Origin: Cytophagaceae bacterium
Lineage (GTDB): Bacteria; Bacteroidota; Bacteroidia; Cytophagales; Flexibacteraceae
Direction: 5' to 3'
Assembly (NCBI GenBank): GCA_947464365.1
Contig: CANHWS010000173.1
Span: 1-7,588, forward strand
DNA length: 7,588 bases
In this document: positions 5,326-7,588 of the stretch, piece by piece
Position numbering within the stretch: the stretch's first letter is position 1
Layout: each line of letters begins with the position of its first letter
Program-made: the position numbers and the translations under genes
Notes under the pieces: generated by a model
What the model was told of the DNA's origin: nothing
The model's input: the letters and a program-made list of their open reading frames with translations, nothing else
The model's database searches: none

Positions 5326-7588
5326 TTACTCTTTCACGAGTTTCGTTACGCCAAAACCTGGTGCCTGCACCAGATATACACCATTTGGCAGGCGGCTGAG
5401 GTCTAGGCTCAGGTCAGTGCTATTGGCTGGCATGGTAGCGGTCATCAGGGTCTGACCTAGGGCATTACTGACCCGGACAGCTGTCCTTGCAGGCAATCCG
5501 CTGACGGTGACATGACCGTTTGATGGGTTCGGATAAAGCTTCAATGAGCTTGTCAAGCCTTGGCCAATACCAGTGATGGCGCCTCGGTGCCTAAGCTGTA
5601 GCCCCCTGTGATAGGTAGTGTCGCTCAGGTCAAAAGTCATACCCTCGCTGACCAAAATAGCGTTCGGCAAAGACGGATGCTCTAGGAATAGCTGACCTAG
5701 TCCTAGGCTATTGATACCAGCAAACTGAAGGTTTGGTGTACCTAGACCTACTAACTTGGCTAGGTCAATCGGGATAATTTGGTCTGCAACTTCGGGGCGG
5801 GCATCAATGGCTAAAGCTTTGCCATCAGCGGCAACCAAGGCCAATGACGGGCCACCAGACTGTAGTTTGCCAGCATCTGAGGTAGCATCATAGCCAGCAG
5901 TAGCATCGGCATTGAGACGCAGGGCTACTTCGTCACGTTCGGTGGTGCCAGCCATGAGCTTGATCCGGACCAGTGGGTCCGACGAAACACCAGAGCGAAG
6001 GAAGGTATTAACACCATTCCGCTTGATAGCCAGCTGACTGACCGTCATGGTTGGGGCGGCTTGATTAGCAACCACGAAGAATGACTGACCAGAAGCAATC
6101 GCGGAGCGGCCACCATTCACGCCAACACCATTGACGTAAGAGGCATAAACAGCACCCGTTGGCCGATTGGTCCAGGTATGGATTTCGTTCGATAGGCCGG
6201 TCTTAGTCCAGGCACCAGTTGTGGTGTTATCCCAGTCCAGCTCAGCAGCAAACGGGTTACCCACCAAGTTCCAACCATTTTGGAGTGGTGTCCAGGTGCA
6301 AGATCCCGAGCAGAAACTCAAGTTGCTGAACGTAAAGGTTCCCGTCTGTGGTGTGCCTTGGAAAACCAATGGTGCCGCTAGGATTACAGGTTTCCGAACC
6401 CAAACACGCACACCGTCGCCTAATGACAAATTGCTGTTAGCACTCATTGGTTTGATAAATCCGTTGGCATCAGGGCGACCATTAATGCTTCGGTTAGTAT
6501 AGAAATAGACCGATCCACCTGTGGCAGATGATTGATTAAAGGTACCTGATGCGAAAGTGTTGCTGCGCTGAGCAAGTACGTTCACTGTTTGGTTCTGGAC
6601 AGGGGCAGCCACAAAACACCATCCACCAGTAGGGTCTGACATTTTGGTTGCATCAATCCAGCGCTCAACCTTGAAGTTATTGCCATTAACTACAGCACCA
6701 GCACCACTTGCAACTAGGTTAGCTGTCTTGGAACCTGTGGACTTGAGCGTAATCGCCAGGCTGTTGGCATCAAGTTGATATTGATCAATATCGAGCAAGT
6801 CGATGATCGTAAAGGCAGCAAGTGCCTTGGTGTTTTGCACCAGCCTTAAGTTGCTAATTGTCTGCGGATTGCCTTTAATGATAGCAGTATTGCGCGTACC
6901 ACCACCGACAACAAGGCCGCTAGTTTGGTTAAAGTTACCGTCGCAATCAAATATCTCACGCACCGTTAACTGATTAACCGTCGGATCAGAAAGCACCCTG
7001 ATAGTAGCGCCAGACATCACTTTTAGTGATTTGACTACTTGCAAGGCATCGACCGTAACGTTGGCGCCTACGGCAATCACAGCAGAGTCCGTGGATGATG
7101 GCAATTGTCCACCAGACCAGTTGCTCGTATTGGTCCAGACCCCTGTACCTGAGAACATGAATTGAGGTGTGGTGACAACTGTCACGACAACAGGGCTGCT
7201 AATAGTACTCGAACATGTTCCTGAGACAGCATACAAAGTATAGCTTCCAGAGGTGCTCACTGTGATCGAATTCGTTGTGGCACCAGTTGACCAGAGTGGT
7301 GTGCCAGAGCTTATGTTTGCTTGTAAGGTAATTGAGCCTCCTTGTACGAATGTAGTTGGCCCACCAGCATTGATTGTTGGAGTGGCTGGCGGGGTATTAA
7401 CCGTTACCACAGTCGCAGCCGAAACGGCCGAAGTACAACCACTAGCAATCATGCGGACCGTATAGCTACCACCAGCAGTTACGTTGATTGATTGGCTCGT
7501 CTCGTTGTTTGACCACAAGTAGCTAAAGCCAGCAGGGGCTGTGAGCGTTACTGAACCACCGGTGCACAATGTAGTTGGGCTACTTGCT
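5326..7588 (-). CDS. Large secreted/surface protein with Ig-like repeats and T9SS sorting domain (N-terminus missing)
   Basis: The reading frame runs off the right edge of the window without a start; at least 753 residues are present, and signal peptide and N-terminal domains lie outside. Numbering from the codon at 7569: two Ig/PKD-like repeats (about 1-58 and 69-132) share the pattern G-S-[VI]-T-L ... L-W-S ... G-S-Y-T ... C. A beta-rich region follows (about 137-300; VWTNTSNWSGGQLPSSTDSA opens it), of a kind seen in Bacteroidota surface proteins. A second region (about 300-650) carries WCFVAAPV, LSLGDGVRVWV and GWNLVGNPFAAELDWD. Residues 675-747 are a type A T9SS C-terminal sorting domain (LYPNPSNGHVTVSG, NALGQTL, LPNGVYLV, KLVKE), which directs export through the outer membrane and usually cleavage and surface attachment. 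Few charged and many Thr/Ser/Asn/Gly residues fit an extracellular protein. No catalytic domain is recognised, so adhesion or a structural role is only a guess. The 3' end is served by the bidirectional terminator. Confidence 0.9.
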   Translation of the reverse strand, partial: ASSPTTLCTGGSVTLTAPAGFSYLWSNNETSQSINVTAGGSYTVRMIASGCTSAVSAATVVTVNTPPATPTINAGGPTTFVQGGSITLQANISSGTPLWSTGATTNSITVSTSGSYTLYAVSGTCSSTISSPVVVTVVTTPQFMFSGTGVWTNTSNWSGGQLPSSTDSAVIAVGANVTVDALQVVKSLKVMSGATIRVLSDPTVNQLTVREIFDCDGNFNQTSGLVVGGGTRNTAIIKGNPQTISNLRLVQNTKALAAFTIIDLLDIDQYQLDANSLAITLKSTGSKTANLVASGAGAVVNGNNFKVERWIDATKMSDPTGGWCFVAAPVQNQTVNVLAQRSNTFASGTFNQSSATGGSVYFYTNRSINGRPDANGFIKPMSANSNLSLGDGVRVWVRKPVILAAPLVFQGTPQTGTFTFSNLSFCSGSCTWTPLQNGWNLVGNPFAAELDWDNTTTGAWTKTGLSNEIHTWTNRPTGAVYASYVNGVGVNGGRSAIASGQSFFVVANQAAPTMTVSQLAIKRNGVNTFLRSGVSSDPLVRIKLMAGTTERDEVALRLNADATAGYDATSDAGKLQSGGPSLALVAADGKALAIDARPEVADQIIPIDLAKLVGLGTPNLQFAGINSLGLGQLFLEHPSLPNAILVSEGMTFDLSDTTYHRGLQLRHRGAITGIGQGLTSSLKLYPNPSNGHVTVSGLPARTAVRVSNALGQTLMTATMPANSTDLSLDLSRLPNGVYLVQAPGFGVTKLVKE
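5329..5547 (-). other. T9SS type A C-terminal sorting domain (coding segment)
   Basis: This segment encodes the last 73 residues of the surface protein. Visible family features are LKLYPNPSNG at its start, a V-x-V-S-x-L strand, SNALGQTL, D-L-S-x-LPNGVYLV and a Lys-rich end, KLVKE. In Bacteroidota such domains are recognised by the type IX translocon. This is the strongest taxonomic marker in the window. Confidence 0.93.
7174..7569 (-). repeat. Two tandem Ig/PKD-like domain repeats
   Basis: Two diverged protein-level copies: 7399-7566 (CTGGSVTLTAPAGFSYLWSN onward, ending TVVTVN) and 7174-7365 (PTTFVQGGSITL onward, ending VVVTVV). Both hold the L-W-S-[NT] core and a late G-S-Y-T-[VL]. The second lacks the early cysteine that the first has before GGSVTL, though each keeps a late one (C45, C119). 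More copies may lie past the window edge. Confidence 0.7.

Noticed and set aside
6167..6502. Plus-strand open frame opposite the T9SS protein
   Set aside because: Low-complexity product with no start signal, antisense to a convincing coding region.
1..7588. CRISPR array, insertion sequence, tRNA or rRNA
   Set aside because: No regularly spaced repeats, transposase reading frames, paired terminal inverted repeats, cloverleaf or rRNA-like segments were seen.

Overview
The window looks like a chromosomal segment from a member of the Bacteroidota. The main evidence is the minus-strand surface protein at the right end, which closes with a type IX secretion (T9SS) C-terminal sorting domain (LKLYPNPSNG near its start, NGVYLV and KLVKE near its end). 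Supporting signs are a KMGKS-type cysteinyl-tRNA synthetase, a Uup-type ABC-F protein, no clear Shine-Dalgarno sequences before the genes, and a TAnnTTTG-like promoter element. Genus or species cannot be assigned from sequence alone.

Layout, left to right. (1) Positions 25-1968 (+): a complete or nearly complete Uup-type ABC-F ATPase, with a TTG start close to the window edge. (2) Positions 2055-3563 (+): cysS, cysteinyl-tRNA synthetase, preceded by an 86-base gap with a candidate Bacteroidota -7 box. A weak hairpin follows it in the short gap before the convergent genes. (3) Positions 4323-3665 (-): two small membrane-protein genes. One is a DUF898/YjgN-like protein made of two copies of the same unit. 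The other is a DUF2752 protein whose likely start lies inside the end of the first gene (34-base overlap). (4) Positions 4324-4798: a mostly AT-rich divergent intergenic region with a 9-bp hairpin, overlapping palindromes, an imperfect direct repeat and one doubtful 71-codon reading frame. (5) Positions 4799-5197 (+): a small XRE-family helix-turn-helix regulator with a basic C-terminal tail like those of HipB-type regulators, but no toxin or kinase gene next to it. (6) Positions 5228-5292: two adjacent hairpins. The first is a G8/C8 palindrome; the second is a strong bidirectional intrinsic terminator between convergent genes. (7) Positions 7588-5326 (-): a large secreted or cell-surface protein truncated at its N-terminus by the window edge. 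It has two Ig-like repeats, a beta-rich central region and the T9SS sorting domain.

The ABC-F protein and CysRS are housekeeping translation functions, probably co-oriented but independently promoted. The DUF898-like/DUF2752 pair appears to be a translationally coupled membrane operon of unknown function. The HTH regulator and the T9SS protein are convergent and separated by a terminator, so nothing suggests joint transcription. I see no clear mobile element, CRISPR array, tRNA or rRNA, and no convincing new multi-gene system. The most interesting parts are the small membrane pair, the orphan regulator with its repeat-rich upstream region, and the double hairpin.
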